A stretch of DNA of 45,941 bases from contig CAZTRE010000006.1 in assembly GCA_964616405.1 (NCBI GenBank), positions 1-45,941 of the forward strand, written 5' to 3'. The stretch is from JAEDES01 sp964616405 (GTDB taxonomy: Bacteria; Bacillota_I; Bacilli_A; RF39; UBA660). Under the pieces are notes generated by a model. It was not told the DNA's origin. It did no database searches and worked only from the letters and a program-made list of their open reading frames with translations. Below, piece after piece: positions 17,041-25,660 of the stretch (the stretch's first letter is position 1; each line of letters opens with the position of its first letter). The translations under genes were made by a program, and so were the position numbers.

Positions 17041-18471
17041 ATTATTTACCCTTTGCTTAACCATTTCCGTTGACATAGTAATTTTTTCAAATGTATAACC
17101 GTTTTCTTTACCATACCTAATAATATCTCTTAAAGCATCTCTTGTATAAGATTTTATATCATGCATAAGAACCATATTAACTCGATCTCTTCTTAAAGAA
17201 TTAACTACATTATTTTTAATCATCTCCGGAGTTGGGCTTCCACCAGCGGCATCACCTGATGAAACATTCCAATCATAATATCTATAGCCTCTATTAATAA
17301 CATCAACAGTTAGACTACTCATAATTCCTGGTGAATATCTTCTACTAATTGTATTTGAAGATCCACCTGGAAATCTAATTATATATGAATACTCTCCTGT
17401 AATTCTCTTAACTCGCTCATTAACAATATTTAAATCACTATAATAATTATCAATTGATGAATAAACTTGTGCATAATCATGACTAGCTGTATGTAACGCA
17501 ATAGTATGCCCTTCATCATACATTCTTTTAATCAAATCATCAGGACCTTTATTAGTAATAAAAAATGTCGCCTCAATTCCCTCCTCTTTTAAAATATCTA
17601 AAATCGCATCAGTTGTTCCACTCTGTGGCCCATCATCAAAAGTTAAATAGATAGTCCCATTTTTTCCTCTTTCTGAAACTATAACCGTCCTCGTTACAAA
17701 ATTTTTATTGCCACTCGCATCACTAACTTCATATTTAATTTCATACTTAGAAGCCTTTGTAGTATCAACATCCCCTACAACCGTAACTTTATCAGTAATA
17801 TCACCGCAACAATTATCAATGGCCTTATAACCAGGTTCATTATAAACTTCCCCAATAAAAGCATAAACTTGATTACTACCAATCAAACTAATTTCCGGAG
17901 CCACTTTATCTTCATAAATTAACTCTTTTTCAATTACAGTTTTATTACCAGAACTATCTGCAACTGTATAAATAACCTTTTGATTTGTAATCTTTACTTC
18001 TACTTTATCTGATAAATCTCCATCATAATTATCATAAGCTCTTACATTTTCTTTTTGATATTCACTACCTGGACATAAATAAATCTTCTTATTTTCACTA
18101 ACCTCCAAAGTCGGCTTAGATATGTCTTTAACAATGACTTTTCTAATTACTTTTTTCTTAAATATCCCTTTACCTTTATATGAATATGTAATTTCATAAG
18201 TACCTAACTTTTTGGAATTAACCTTCCCACTAACTTTAACTGCAGAAGAAACATCTTTATTCATATATTTAGCTTTAAATCCTTTTTCGTTATATAATTG
18301 TTTATAATTAAGAATCACCTCACGTTGACCTTTAAGCTCAATTTGAGGCATAAAATAATAACCGACAAAAATAACTCCTACACACAAAATAATTAGTCCG
18401 CCAATTAATAAGCAAATCTTTGGATTAAAAGACCCTTTATTATAATTATCACTTCTTTTATGCATCATCAT
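17038..18471 (-). CDS. Membrane-anchored polysaccharide deacetylase with three Ig-like domains
   Basis: The N-terminal membrane segment (about residues 19-40) places the rest outside the cell. Three bacterial Ig-like (DUF5011-type) domains follow at about 43-115, 118-187 and 190-266; the second and third carry the DNxxGD and SGNK signatures. The NodB deacetylase domain contains TFDDGP (277-282), the zinc ligands H327 and H331 in HTASHDY, RFPGG (366-370), DWN (400-402) and the catalytic MHD (436-438). All catalytic residues are present. Likely substrates are peptidoglycan N-acetyl sugars (PgdA-like); the substrate is inferred. GAGAG precedes the ATG by about nine bases. Confidence 0.92.
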   Translation of the reverse strand: MMMHKRSDNYNKGSFNPKICLLIGGLIILCVGVIFVGYYFMPQIELKGQREVILNYKQLYNEKGFKAKYMNKDVSSAVKVSGKVNSKKLGTYEITYSYKGKGIFKKKVIRKVIVKDISKPTLEVSENKKIYLCPGSEYQKENVRAYDNYDGDLSDKVEVKITNQKVIYTVADSSGNKTVIEKELIYEDKVAPEISLIGSNQVYAFIGEVYNEPGYKAIDNCCGDITDKVTVVGDVDTTKASKYEIKYEVSDASGNKNFVTRTVIVSERGKNGTIYLTFDDGPQSGTTDAILDILKEEGIEATFFITNKGPDDLIKRMYDEGHTIALHTASHDYAQVYSSIDNYYSDLNIVNERVKRITGEYSYIIRFPGGSSNTISRRYSPGIMSSLTVDVINRGYRYYDWNVSSGDAAGGSPTPEMIKNNVVNSLRRDRVNMVLMHDIKSYTRDALRDIIRYGKENGYTFEKITMSTEMVKQRVNN

Positions 18472-18556
18472 TATATCAACTCTCTTACTACATATAATTT
18501 CTACATATTACACTATAAATATACTATAAATCTTAAATTTAAACAACTAAGAATAC

Positions 18557-19246
18557 CTATACTTTTCCATTAAGCACAAATTCGTTCCATATCTTTTCAA
18601 TAGCTTTCTTCTCAATTCTAGATACATAACTTCGAGATATTTTTAAAGACTTTGCAATTTGTTTTTGAGTTTGGCAAGGATAATTAAATAAACCATATCT
18701 CCTCACGATAATTTCTTTTTCTCGATCATCTAAAACCTGTAAATAATTCATAATCAATTTAATATTATCATTTTTTTCAATTTCTTCTAAAAAGTCATTT
18801 TTAGGAGCCTTCAATATATCCATTATTGAAATTTCTCCGCCATCTTTATCATAACCAACTATTTCATTTATTGAAATATCTTTTGCGTATTTATTGCTTG
18901 TTCTAAAAAACATTAGAACTTCATTTTCGATACACTTAGCACAATACGTAGTTATTTTTACGGCCCGCTCTGGTGAAAACGTATCAACCCCCTTAATTAA
19001 GCCAATTGTTCCAATACTAATCAAATCATCATTAGATGTATACTTATTTTCAAACTTTTTTACGATGTGTGCTACTAAACGTAAATTATGTTCAATTAGT
19101 TTATTTCTAGCCTCTGTATCCCCTGCACATTTTAATCTAATACACTCTTCCTCTTCCTCTGGACTAAGTGGTTCTAAAAATACTTCGTTAGAATAGCTTC
19201 CCGTAAAACAAAATAAATTTTTAAACATATCCAATAAAAAAAACAT
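18557..19246 (-). CDS. SigK-like sporulation sigma factor
   Basis: A sigma-70 protein of 229 residues, close to SigK of Bacillus. Telling stretches are IEHNLRLVAHIVKKFEN, LISIGTIGLIKGVDTF, CIENEVLMFFR, GGEISIMDIL and, in region 4.2, LKISRSYVSRIEKKA. The first 20 residues (MFFLLDMFKNLFCF...) are hydrophobic and sit where SigK carries its membrane-targeting pro-sequence, so it may be made as an inactive precursor; this is inference. GAGGGTGA precedes the ATG. SigK controls late mother-cell genes in spore formers. SigE is the closest alternative, but ISRSYVSRIEK favours SigK. Confidence 0.85.
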   Translation of the reverse strand: MFFLLDMFKNLFCFTGSYSNEVFLEPLSPEEEEECIRLKCAGDTEARNKLIEHNLRLVAHIVKKFENKYTSNDDLISIGTIGLIKGVDTFSPERAVKITTYCAKCIENEVLMFFRTSNKYAKDISINEIVGYDKDGGEISIMDILKAPKNDFLEEIEKNDNIKLIMNYLQVLDDREKEIIVRRYGLFNYPCQTQKQIAKSLKISRSYVSRIEKKAIEKIWNEFVLNGKV

Positions 19247-19291
19247 ATAATCACCCTCTATAGATTATATGTCTTAATTTATCAAATTTTG

Positions 19292-20704
19292 TTAGTTTTT
19301 CTGATGGATCTTTTCACTGACACTTCTCACTATTCCCAGTAAAAAATCTTTATTAATCAAAAATGCATATACACATACCACAGCCAAATTTAAAATATCT
19401 AAATAAATATTTCGTTGATAATATAAGATAATTGCAAATGCAAATATTAAAATTGTCTTAATAAAAATACCTTTTTCATACTTAATATTAAGATACTTTT
19501 TTAAGTCAAAATGTCGATATATCATCATTATAAAATATGAAATCAATGTTGAAAAAGCCGCAGCATATAAACCAATATACTTAATTAATGCCACATTCAC
19601 AACAATATTAATAACTGCACCCATAACTGAAGTTGCTGCCACTTCCTTAGTCATTTTCTTCGCAATATAAATTGAACTATAAAGTGACACTCCTACATTA
19701 AATACAACTCCTAGCGCCAATATCGGAATATAAATAAATGCCTCATCATACTGAGAATTAATAAGTATTGGGAAAACAAATGGCATACACGCAATTAATC
19801 CAACTCCAAACGATGAAAACAATTTAACTACAGTATTACATATGTCAGAAAAAAACTCATCTCGATCACTACTATTTATATGTAGTGTAGCACTCTCACA
19901 CCACGACATATTAAATATCGCAAAAATACTAGAAAGCAGCGTTGGAAATTTATTACTAATCGCATAAATACCATTCGCAGCCGTTCCAAGTACCGCGGAA
20001 ACAATACTCCTATCACTAACACTAACTATCCACCAACTTAAACTATTAGGCACTAAAGGAGCTGAATACTTAATCATTTTCTTTATCAATAATTTATCAA
20101 TTAATTTTCTCTTAAAATATTTATGCATTTTAAGTCTAAAAAATAAATATAATGCTCCAAAGCCATTAGCTAAAGCCATTGAAATAACCATTCCTTCTAC
20201 TCGCATACCACAAACAACAATTAATAAAATGTTTAATAAAACTGTAAAAGCACCCGTAATAATACAAGCAATTGAATAATCAAGTGTCTGTCCAAATCCC
20301 CGTGCCACCTGCAATAAATTACCTGTAATTGTACAAATAAATACATCAAACAAAATCAAAAATCTATAATCAATATGAACGAACTGGGTCACAATTAAAT
20401 AAACGACTGAAAATAAGGATAATGATACAAACAAGATTGTAAAGTTATTAGTCATTACCTCTTTTGTATCTTTTTCTTTTCCCCTCGTATCAATTAAAAA
20501 TCTAAAGACACCCATCTCTAGTTCAATCGTAATAAGTGGCACTAAAAGTCTTACGTAAGTTTGGATTAAATCCACTGTACCATATTGTTTAGTGCTTAAA
20601 TACCCAGTATAAAGTGGCAATAAAAAGAAGGAAATTAATTGTGTACATACTTTCCCCAAAAATATAATAATTGTATTCTTAGCTAATTCTTTCTTTTTGT
20701 TCAT
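19292..20704 (-). CDS. Polysaccharide/lipid-linked oligosaccharide flippase (MOP superfamily)
   Basis: A 470-residue integral membrane protein with about 12-14 helices, of the PST/MVF type that flips lipid-linked glycans. The N-terminal signature (KNTIIIFLGKVCTQLISFFLLPLYT) and the polar APLVPNSLSWWIV in the middle are typical of the polysaccharide biosynthesis branch. It overlaps the end of the VanZ gene by 26 bases, so the two are translated from one message. The exported glycan is unknown; no glycosyltransferase cluster surrounds it. Confidence 0.88.
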   Translation of the reverse strand: MNKKKELAKNTIIIFLGKVCTQLISFFLLPLYTGYLSTKQYGTVDLIQTYVRLLVPLITIELEMGVFRFLIDTRGKEKDTKEVMTNNFTILFVSLSLFSVVYLIVTQFVHIDYRFLILFDVFICTITGNLLQVARGFGQTLDYSIACIITGAFTVLLNILLIVVCGMRVEGMVISMALANGFGALYLFFRLKMHKYFKRKLIDKLLIKKMIKYSAPLVPNSLSWWIVSVSDRSIVSAVLGTAANGIYAISNKFPTLLSSIFAIFNMSWCESATLHINSSDRDEFFSDICNTVVKLFSSFGVGLIACMPFVFPILINSQYDEAFIYIPILALGVVFNVGVSLYSSIYIAKKMTKEVAATSVMGAVINIVVNVALIKYIGLYAAAFSTLISYFIMMIYRHFDLKKYLNIKYEKGIFIKTILIFAFAIILYYQRNIYLDILNLAVVCVYAFLINKDFLLGIVRSVSEKIHQKN

Positions 20705-21155
20705 ACTTCTTCCACATCCTTACAACACATACCACAACTAAAATTCCTAGCTCAGCCCCAATAGTATCAATCAAAACATCACTTATTTGACCACTTCTGC
20801 CTGCAACAAACAATTGATGCACCTCATCACTACAAGCATAAAGAAAAGATATTCCAAGTGACCAAAGGGCTACTTTTCGCTTATTATTTAAATATTCTAA
20901 ACCATTACTAATAATCAGTATTCCTAAAATAAAATATTCCCCAATATGAGCAGTCTTCCTTACTGGCATCACTAAATTTGATGTCCATTTATCTTTTTCA
21001 GTATCGCTTAACTCCCTGCCCAATACTGTCTCAACTGTTCGAATAATTAATCCATCACTTTTCTTAGTAGAAACATATCCAACATCGTTAGAAAATAAAA
21101 AAATAATTATCATCCAACTAATTAATAATACCAATTTAACTATTCTTTTTATCAC
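20679..21155 (-). CDS. VanZ-family membrane protein
   Basis: A four-helix membrane protein with the VanZ family signatures FLFSND near the N terminus, VRKTAHIGEYFILG in the centre and CSDEVHQLFVAGRSGQISD before the last helix. VanZ homologues are widespread in Firmicutes; resistance to glycopeptides has been shown only for particular members, so no such role is claimed here. GAGGTGA is followed at five bases by an in-frame GTG (21155), preferred over the GTG at 21164 that lies inside the ribosome site. The flippase gene overlaps its 3' end. Confidence 0.87.
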   Translation of the reverse strand: MIKRIVKLVLLISWMIIIFLFSNDVGYVSTKKSDGLIIRTVETVLGRELSDTEKDKWTSNLVMPVRKTAHIGEYFILGILIISNGLEYLNNKRKVALWSLGISFLYACSDEVHQLFVAGRSGQISDVLIDTIGAELGILVVVCVVRMWKKYEQKERIS

Positions 21156-21237
21156 TACATTCACCTCTATAACTATAATTTATTTTTAAATAAAATGCAA
21201 GAAAGTCGTCTTTTTTTCATAAAAAAAATCATCAATT

Positions 21238-21262
21238 AAAAAGAGGCCTTCCTGTGCCTCCC
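21238..21262 (-). terminator. Terminator of the YjcZ-like gene
   Basis: On the minus strand GGGAGGC pairs with GCCTCTT (two G-U pairs) around ACAGGAAG, then TTT. Confidence 0.75.
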
Positions 21263-21268
21263 TTTGGT

Positions 21269-21415
21269 TTATCTATTATTACATCCATTATGACAACAAT
21301 TACCATTATCATTATTTCTAAATAAGAATAAAATTATAAAAACAATTAATATAATCCAAAGCCATGATCCACCATTATTGTTATTGCCATAATCACAGCA
21401 TCCACCATAATACAT
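21269..21415 (-). CDS. YjcZ-like small membrane peptide
   Basis: A 48-residue gene. The N terminus is rich in Gly, Asn, Tyr and Cys (MYYGGCCDYGNNNNGG), one hydrophobic segment follows (WLWIILIVFIILFLF), and the tail is again rich in Asn and Cys (NGNCCHNGCNN). This layout resembles the YjcZ family of small sporulation proteins; the extra Cys pairs are unlike classical members. AAGGAG stands seven bases before the ATG at 21415; an ATG two codons upstream is too close. It has its own terminator. With the SigK-like gene nearby it may be a spore-related peptide, which is inference. Confidence 0.72.
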   Translation of the reverse strand: MYYGGCCDYGNNNNGGSWLWIILIVFIILFLFRNNDNGNCCHNGCNNR

Positions 21416-21469
21416 AGACATTCTCCTTTCAGTTATATTATATTTATAATTTTAAAATTCGTCACAAAG

Positions 21470-21492
21470 AAAAAGTTGCTTATAGGCAACTT
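21470..21492 (-). terminator. Terminator of the murE-pilin-like unit
   Basis: On the minus strand AAGTTGC pairs with GCAACTT around CTATAA, followed by TTTC; it lies just after the stop at 21496. Confidence 0.8.
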
Positions 21493-21495
21493 AAA

Positions 21496-21948
21496 CTACT
21501 CACAAATTAATTTTTTATTTGGAAAATTACTAATATATAATTTTTCATGTTTCTCATTAACATACTTATTACCAATAAATATATTATAAATATTAATAAC
21601 GCGATTATCTACTATACTAACAAATCCATCTCCTGGCTTAAGACCATCAAGTTCAACATCTAGTTTTCCTTCCTTACAGGTTCCATCAACAATTTTCAAA
21701 CACAAATCACCATTAGCCATTACTTTATAACAGCCATCAGCAACTTCATTACCATCATTTGTATATCCAAATATTTTTAAATCTACTTCTCTCATAAATT
21801 CCGTAACACTATCCATAATAGCATCATTTCTAGTTTTTTCAAGCATCCTAAAAATAATTGGCATAATTCCTATTAAAGCAACAGCTATTCCTACCATTAC
21901 AATTAAAAACTCCTTTGAAGAAAAACCTCTACTACCTAACTTTTTCAT
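21496..21948 (-). CDS. Degenerate pilin-like protein coupled to murE
   Basis: This 150-residue protein starts with a basic leader and RG|FSSKEFLIVMVGIAV, then a hydrophobic helix to about residue 33. Gly -1, Phe +1 and Glu +5 of the prepilin site are kept, but the usual T-L-I is replaced by S-S-K, so processing by prepilin peptidase is uncertain. The globular part is small and contains four or five Cys. Its ATG overlaps the TGA of murE (ATGA), giving translational coupling. It could be a wall-associated pseudopilin or simply an N-in membrane-anchored protein. Confidence 0.75.
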   Translation of the reverse strand: MKKLGSRGFSSKEFLIVMVGIAVALIGIMPIIFRMLEKTRNDAIMDSVTEFMREVDLKIFGYTNDGNEVADGCYKVMANGDLCLKIVDGTCKEGKLDVELDGLKPGDGFVSIVDNRVINIYNIFIGNKYVNEKHEKLYISNFPNKKLICE

Positions 21949-23396
21949 TGTCTTGATAACTCTTCTTTCATATTTCTATTTACAATGGCTTGATAAGCCT
22001 CTTCAACATCATTAAAATAAATTGTTTCAGTCTTTAATTTTTGATATGTTTCATTACCTTTACCTAAAATTAAAACAATATCTTTTTCACCGGCCATATC
22101 AATAGCTTTTTGAATTGCCTTTCTTCTATCAACAATAATTTCATAATTAGTATGAGTATCCTTTACCGTTTTAACTATATCTTCACATATCTTCATTGGA
22201 TCTTCGCTTCGTGGATCTTCTCCCGTAAATATAGCATAAGTTGCGTTTTTTACAACAACTTCCCCTACTATCGGTCTTTTCAAATAATCTCTTTCACCGG
22301 CTTGCCCAATAACAACTATACTTCTATTAATATCCAAAGTATGTACAAAATTAAGTAATTTTGTAATACCATTAGGTGTATGAGCATAATCAACCATTAC
22401 ATAATAAGGACTTTTAGTATTTAGCATTTGCAGTCTTCCCTCAACATATAACCCACTAATATTCTTTAACAAATCCTCTAATTTAAAGCCTAATTCAAGA
22501 CAAGTAAGTAATGCCGCAGCTAAATTATAAACATTAAAATCACCAAGTAGTGGACTATCCACATCAAAAACGTTTCCTTTATAATTAAATTTTATTTCTG
22601 TATGATTAGGGAACACCTTAAAATTAACTATCTGTAAAGTGTTATCAGCTTCTCTTCCATAGCTAAATACTCTTCCTCTGCATGCTGCCTTAACTTGTTG
22701 ATAAAATACATCATCTTTATTTAAAACACAAATACCAGTTTCCTTAACTTGTTGGAATAACATTAATTTACATTGAACATAATTTTCGAAACTACCATGA
22801 ATATTTAAATGTTCACTTGTAATATTGGTAAATACTCCGGCATCATATTCCATCGCCTGTAATCTTCCCCTAAAGAAAGCTTCACTACTTGCCTCGGTAA
22901 CTACATACTTACAATTAAATTTAACAAATTCATCCATATAACTATAAAGAAAATGTGAATCTGGTGTCGTATTTGGATTACCTCCACTAAATGCAGCACA
23001 ACTTCTTCCATTAGTTCCTATATACCCACAAATATTACTTCCAATTAAACTTTGAATAATAGTTGAAGTGCTTGTTTTACCATCAGTTCCTGTTACTCCA
23101 ATAACCTTTAGTTTCTTATCAGGATAATCATAAAACTTTTGACATAAATATGGTAATTCACGATTAGTATCAGGCACCTTAATTATCGGTACACTCTTAT
23201 CACCAACATCTTTACTAACAATTACTGCTGCTGCTCCTCTTTTAATAGCCTCATCTATAAATTCATGTCGATCAGCTGTAACTCCCATTGTACACACAAA
23301 TAAATCTCCAGGTTCTACCTCTTTAGAATTAATTGATATTGCTTTAATAACTATATCTGTTCCTACCCCAGGATACAAATCATTTAATTTCTTCAT
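21945..23396 (-). CDS. murE: UDP-MurNAc-tripeptide synthetase
   Basis: Adds the third amino acid to the peptidoglycan precursor in the cytoplasm. The P-loop VTGTDGKTST lies near residues 102-111, the Mur-ligase EASSEAFFRGR and TNITSEHLNIHG segments follow, and the C-terminal domain has VDYAHTPNG. The amino-acid-specifying motif reads EDPRSEDP with Arg396. Arg in this D-x-P-R position marks the meso-diaminopimelate type, whereas Lys-type enzymes lack it; the first variable position is Glu-Asp rather than Asp-Asn. AGGTGA precedes the ATG at 23396. It is co-translated with the pilin-like gene. Confidence 0.95.
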   Translation of the reverse strand: MKKLNDLYPGVGTDIVIKAISINSKEVEPGDLFVCTMGVTADRHEFIDEAIKRGAAAVIVSKDVGDKSVPIIKVPDTNRELPYLCQKFYDYPDKKLKVIGVTGTDGKTSTSTIIQSLIGSNICGYIGTNGRSCAAFSGGNPNTTPDSHFLYSYMDEFVKFNCKYVVTEASSEAFFRGRLQAMEYDAGVFTNITSEHLNIHGSFENYVQCKLMLFQQVKETGICVLNKDDVFYQQVKAACRGRVFSYGREADNTLQIVNFKVFPNHTEIKFNYKGNVFDVDSPLLGDFNVYNLAAALLTCLELGFKLEDLLKNISGLYVEGRLQMLNTKSPYYVMVDYAHTPNGITKLLNFVHTLDINRSIVVIGQAGERDYLKRPIVGEVVVKNATYAIFTGEDPRSEDPMKICEDIVKTVKDTHTNYEIIVDRRKAIQKAIDMAGEKDIVLILGKGNETYQKLKTETIYFNDVEEAYQAIVNRNMKEELSRQ

Positions 23397-23413
23397 TTTC
23401 ATCACCTATTAAA

Positions 23414-23442
23414 ATTATATCGTAAACAACCAATATTTTAAA
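23414..23442 (-). promoter_or_regulatory. Promoter of murE
   Basis: TTTAAA (23437-23442), a 17-base spacer and TATAAT (23414-23419) on the minus strand. Confidence 0.55.
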
Positions 23443-23452
23443 GTTATTTTCC

Positions 23453-23481
23453 TTGATATAACACTTAATTTACGTTAAAAT
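23453..23481 (+). promoter_or_regulatory. Promoter of the arginase gene
   Basis: TTGATA (23453-23458), a 17-base spacer and TAAAAT (23476-23481), about 17 bases before the ATG. It lies back to back with the murE promoter. Confidence 0.65.
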
Positions 23482-23497
23482 TATATAAGGTGATAAA

Positions 23498-24442
23498 ATG
23501 AAAAAGATAATTATTGGAGCCGGAAGTGATTTAGGCGTCCATATTGATGGGACTCATCTTGGTCCTACTCAATTGTTAAACGACTTACAAAGCTTTTATA
23601 AAGGAGACAGCATTTCTTTTGTCCAAGATGAAAATATTATTAAAAGTAGAAATTTTTCAGATAGACGCAAGAACGAATATGAAATTGAGCGATTTAACAG
23701 TGCGCTATATAAAGCAATTCTAGAAAAAATGACTGATGGCTATTTTCCAATTTTAATTGGTGGGGATCATTCTGTCGCAATATCTTCTGCTTTAGCGGCT
23801 GCCAAAATACATACTGATATTGGAATTATTTGGATCGATGCTCATCCAGATTTTAACACCTTCAAAACAACTCAAACAGGAAATATTCACGGCCTTCCAT
23901 TAGCGGCTATAACCGGCTATGAAAATGAAGCATTAAGAACATTCCATGATGGCAATGTTATCAATCCTGCAAAAACTGTTGTTGTTGGTGCCAGAAGTAT
24001 TGATGAAGGAGAAAAAGATAATCTCCGTTATGCCGGCGTTACAGTTTTTACAACCAATGACATTAAAGAACGTGGCGTTGAAGCTATTATGAAAGAAGCT
24101 TTTGAAATAGCTGGAAAACATACAAAAGGAATACACATAAGTTATGACTTAGATTCTATTGATCCAATCGAAGCTCCAGGTGTATCAATTCCTGAATTTG
24201 ATGGAATATCAGCAGATGAAGCTATGAAAATCAACGAACAAATTATTAAACATTTAGAATCTGTTACTTCATATGATTTAGTAGAATTCAACCCCTTACG
24301 TGATCAAGAGCGTAAAACAGAACAAATTGCGATTAATTTATTAGCTCAAATAATTCAAGCTGTTGATAAAAAAGATAAATATGGAAAAATCAATCTTTCA
24401 ACACCTCAAGCTGATACAAATAAAATTAATACACAACAATAA
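23498..24442 (+). CDS. Arginase (ureohydrolase family)
   Basis: A binuclear manganese hydrolase of 314 residues that most likely splits arginine into ornithine and urea. Metal-binding motifs are all present: GGDHS (about 87-91), DAHPDFNT (about 111-118), GNIHGLPLA, and SYDLDSIDPIEAPG with the two late Asp ligands. EFNP near the C terminus is the usual closing motif. The DAHPDFNT and GNIHGLPLA combination fits arginase better than agmatinase, but substrate choice is inferred. AAGGTGA precedes the ATG. It is a single-gene unit, and no other arginine-degrading gene is nearby. Confidence 0.88.
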   Translation: MKKIIIGAGSDLGVHIDGTHLGPTQLLNDLQSFYKGDSISFVQDENIIKSRNFSDRRKNEYEIERFNSALYKAILEKMTDGYFPILIGGDHSVAISSALAAAKIHTDIGIIWIDAHPDFNTFKTTQTGNIHGLPLAAITGYENEALRTFHDGNVINPAKTVVVGARSIDEGEKDNLRYAGVTVFTTNDIKERGVEAIMKEAFEIAGKHTKGIHISYDLDSIDPIEAPGVSIPEFDGISADEAMKINEQIIKHLESVTSYDLVEFNPLRDQERKTEQIAINLLAQIIQAVDKKDKYGKINLSTPQADTNKINTQQ

Positions 24443-24444
24443 TT

Positions 24445-24479
24445 AAAGTAAATTCAAAATATGAATTTACTTTTTATTT
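24445..24479 (+). terminator. Terminator of the arginase gene
   Basis: AAAGTAAATTC pairs with GAATTTACTTT around AAAATAT, followed by TTATTTT. Confidence 0.85.
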
Positions 24480-24485
24480 TCAAAG

Positions 24486-24511
24486 AAAAAAACAAGTTAT
24501 TTCTAACTTGT
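24486..24511 (-). terminator. Terminator of ftsZ
   Basis: On the minus strand ACAAGTTA pairs with TAACTTGT around a GAAA tetraloop, followed by a T-run. It faces the arginase terminator. Confidence 0.9.
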
Positions 24512-24520
24512 CTTTATTTT

Positions 24521-25648
24521 CTAATAATTTCTTTCTCTTAAGAAAGGAGGTAAGTCATATGCATCTGATGAATCACCATCATCTTCATCATTTAAAACTT
24601 CTGGATTACTAGTATAATTCATTGTATCACTAGTAGATGAATTTCTTCTCGTTTGACTTACATTACTAAATACTGGAACTTGTTCAGTTGCGGCTTTTTT
24701 CTTATCAAAACCAGTTGCAATTACTGTAACAATAACTTCATCAGATAAATTTTCATTAATTACAGCACCGAAAATTGTATTAATATCAGTATTAGCTGCA
24801 GCTCTAACAACTTCAGCCGCTTGTTCAGCTTCAAATAATGTTAAATTAACTCCACCAGTAATATTAATGATAGCATCTGTTGCACCCTCAATTGATTTTT
24901 CAAGTAATGCAGATGATACAGCTTGTCTAGCAGCTTCAATTGCTCTTTCTTCACCCATACCAATACCTATACCAATTAAAGCACTACCTGATTTTTCCAT
25001 TACTGCTCTAACATCGGCAAAGTCAAGGTTAACTAATCCGACAACAGCAATCAAATCTGAAATCGATTGAACGCCACGACGTAAAACATTATCTACTTCT
25101 TTAAATGCTTCAAGCATTGGTGTAGATTTATCAATAATTTCTCTTAATCTATCATTTGGAATAACAATTAATGTATCTACATGTTTCTTTAATTCATCAA
25201 TCCCTGCTAAAGCATTCTCCATTCTTCTCTTTCCTTCGAATGAGAATGGTTTAGTCACAATTGCCACTGTTAAAGCTCCTAAACCTTGAGCAATTTCAGC
25301 AACTACTGGGGCTGCACCTGTTCCAGTTCCGCCGCCCATACCACAAGTGATAAAAATCATATCGGCTCCAGTTAAAGCTTCTTCGATTTCTTTCTTTGAC
25401 TCAATAGCTGCTTCTTTTCCTATCTCCGGTCTACCACCTGCACCTAAACCTTCTGCTAAGGTAGCTCCTAATTGTATTTTTACATCTGCTTTAGATGAAT
25501 TTAGTACTTGTAAATCTGTGTTAGCAGCAATAAATTCTACACCTTTTACTCCAGACTCTACCATTCGATTGATAGCATTTCCGCCACCACCACCAAGTCC
25601 AATTACCTTTATTTTTGCTAATTGATCCATTTCTAATCCGCCTAACAT
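24521..25648 (-). CDS. ftsZ: Cell division GTPase FtsZ
   Basis: A tubulin-like GTPase forming the division ring, 375 residues. The nucleotide-binding loop GGGGGNAINR (about 19-28) and the tubulin signature GGGTGTGAAP (104-113) are intact, as is the T7 loop region NLDFADVR with its catalytic Asp. A variable linker (about 320-360) ends in the conserved peptide DLPPFLRERNY, which docks on FtsA and other partners. AAGGAGG precedes the ATG. It follows ftsA by 12 bases in one unit. Confidence 0.98.
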   Translation of the reverse strand: MLGGLEMDQLAKIKVIGLGGGGGNAINRMVESGVKGVEFIAANTDLQVLNSSKADVKIQLGATLAEGLGAGGRPEIGKEAAIESKKEIEEALTGADMIFITCGMGGGTGTGAAPVVAEIAQGLGALTVAIVTKPFSFEGKRRMENALAGIDELKKHVDTLIVIPNDRLREIIDKSTPMLEAFKEVDNVLRRGVQSISDLIAVVGLVNLDFADVRAVMEKSGSALIGIGIGMGEERAIEAARQAVSSALLEKSIEGATDAIINITGGVNLTLFEAEQAAEVVRAAANTDINTIFGAVINENLSDEVIVTVIATGFDKKKAATEQVPVFSNVSQTRRNSSTSDTMNYTSNPEVLNDEDDGDSSDAYDLPPFLRERNY

Positions 25649-25660
25649 ACCTCGTCCTCC

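Noticed and set aside
20679..21155. Glycopeptide resistance gene
   Set aside because: VanZ homologues are general Firmicute membrane proteins and no vanA/B-type cluster is present.
21165..21200. TTGCAT-17-TATAGT promoter of the VanZ gene
   Set aside because: The hexamers fit, but the start of transcription would fall inside the ribosome site, leaving almost no leader.
21945..21947. Use of the mycoplasma code (UGA as Trp)
   Set aside because: murE, murG and tmcAL end in TGA at natural lengths, and conserved Trp positions use TGG.
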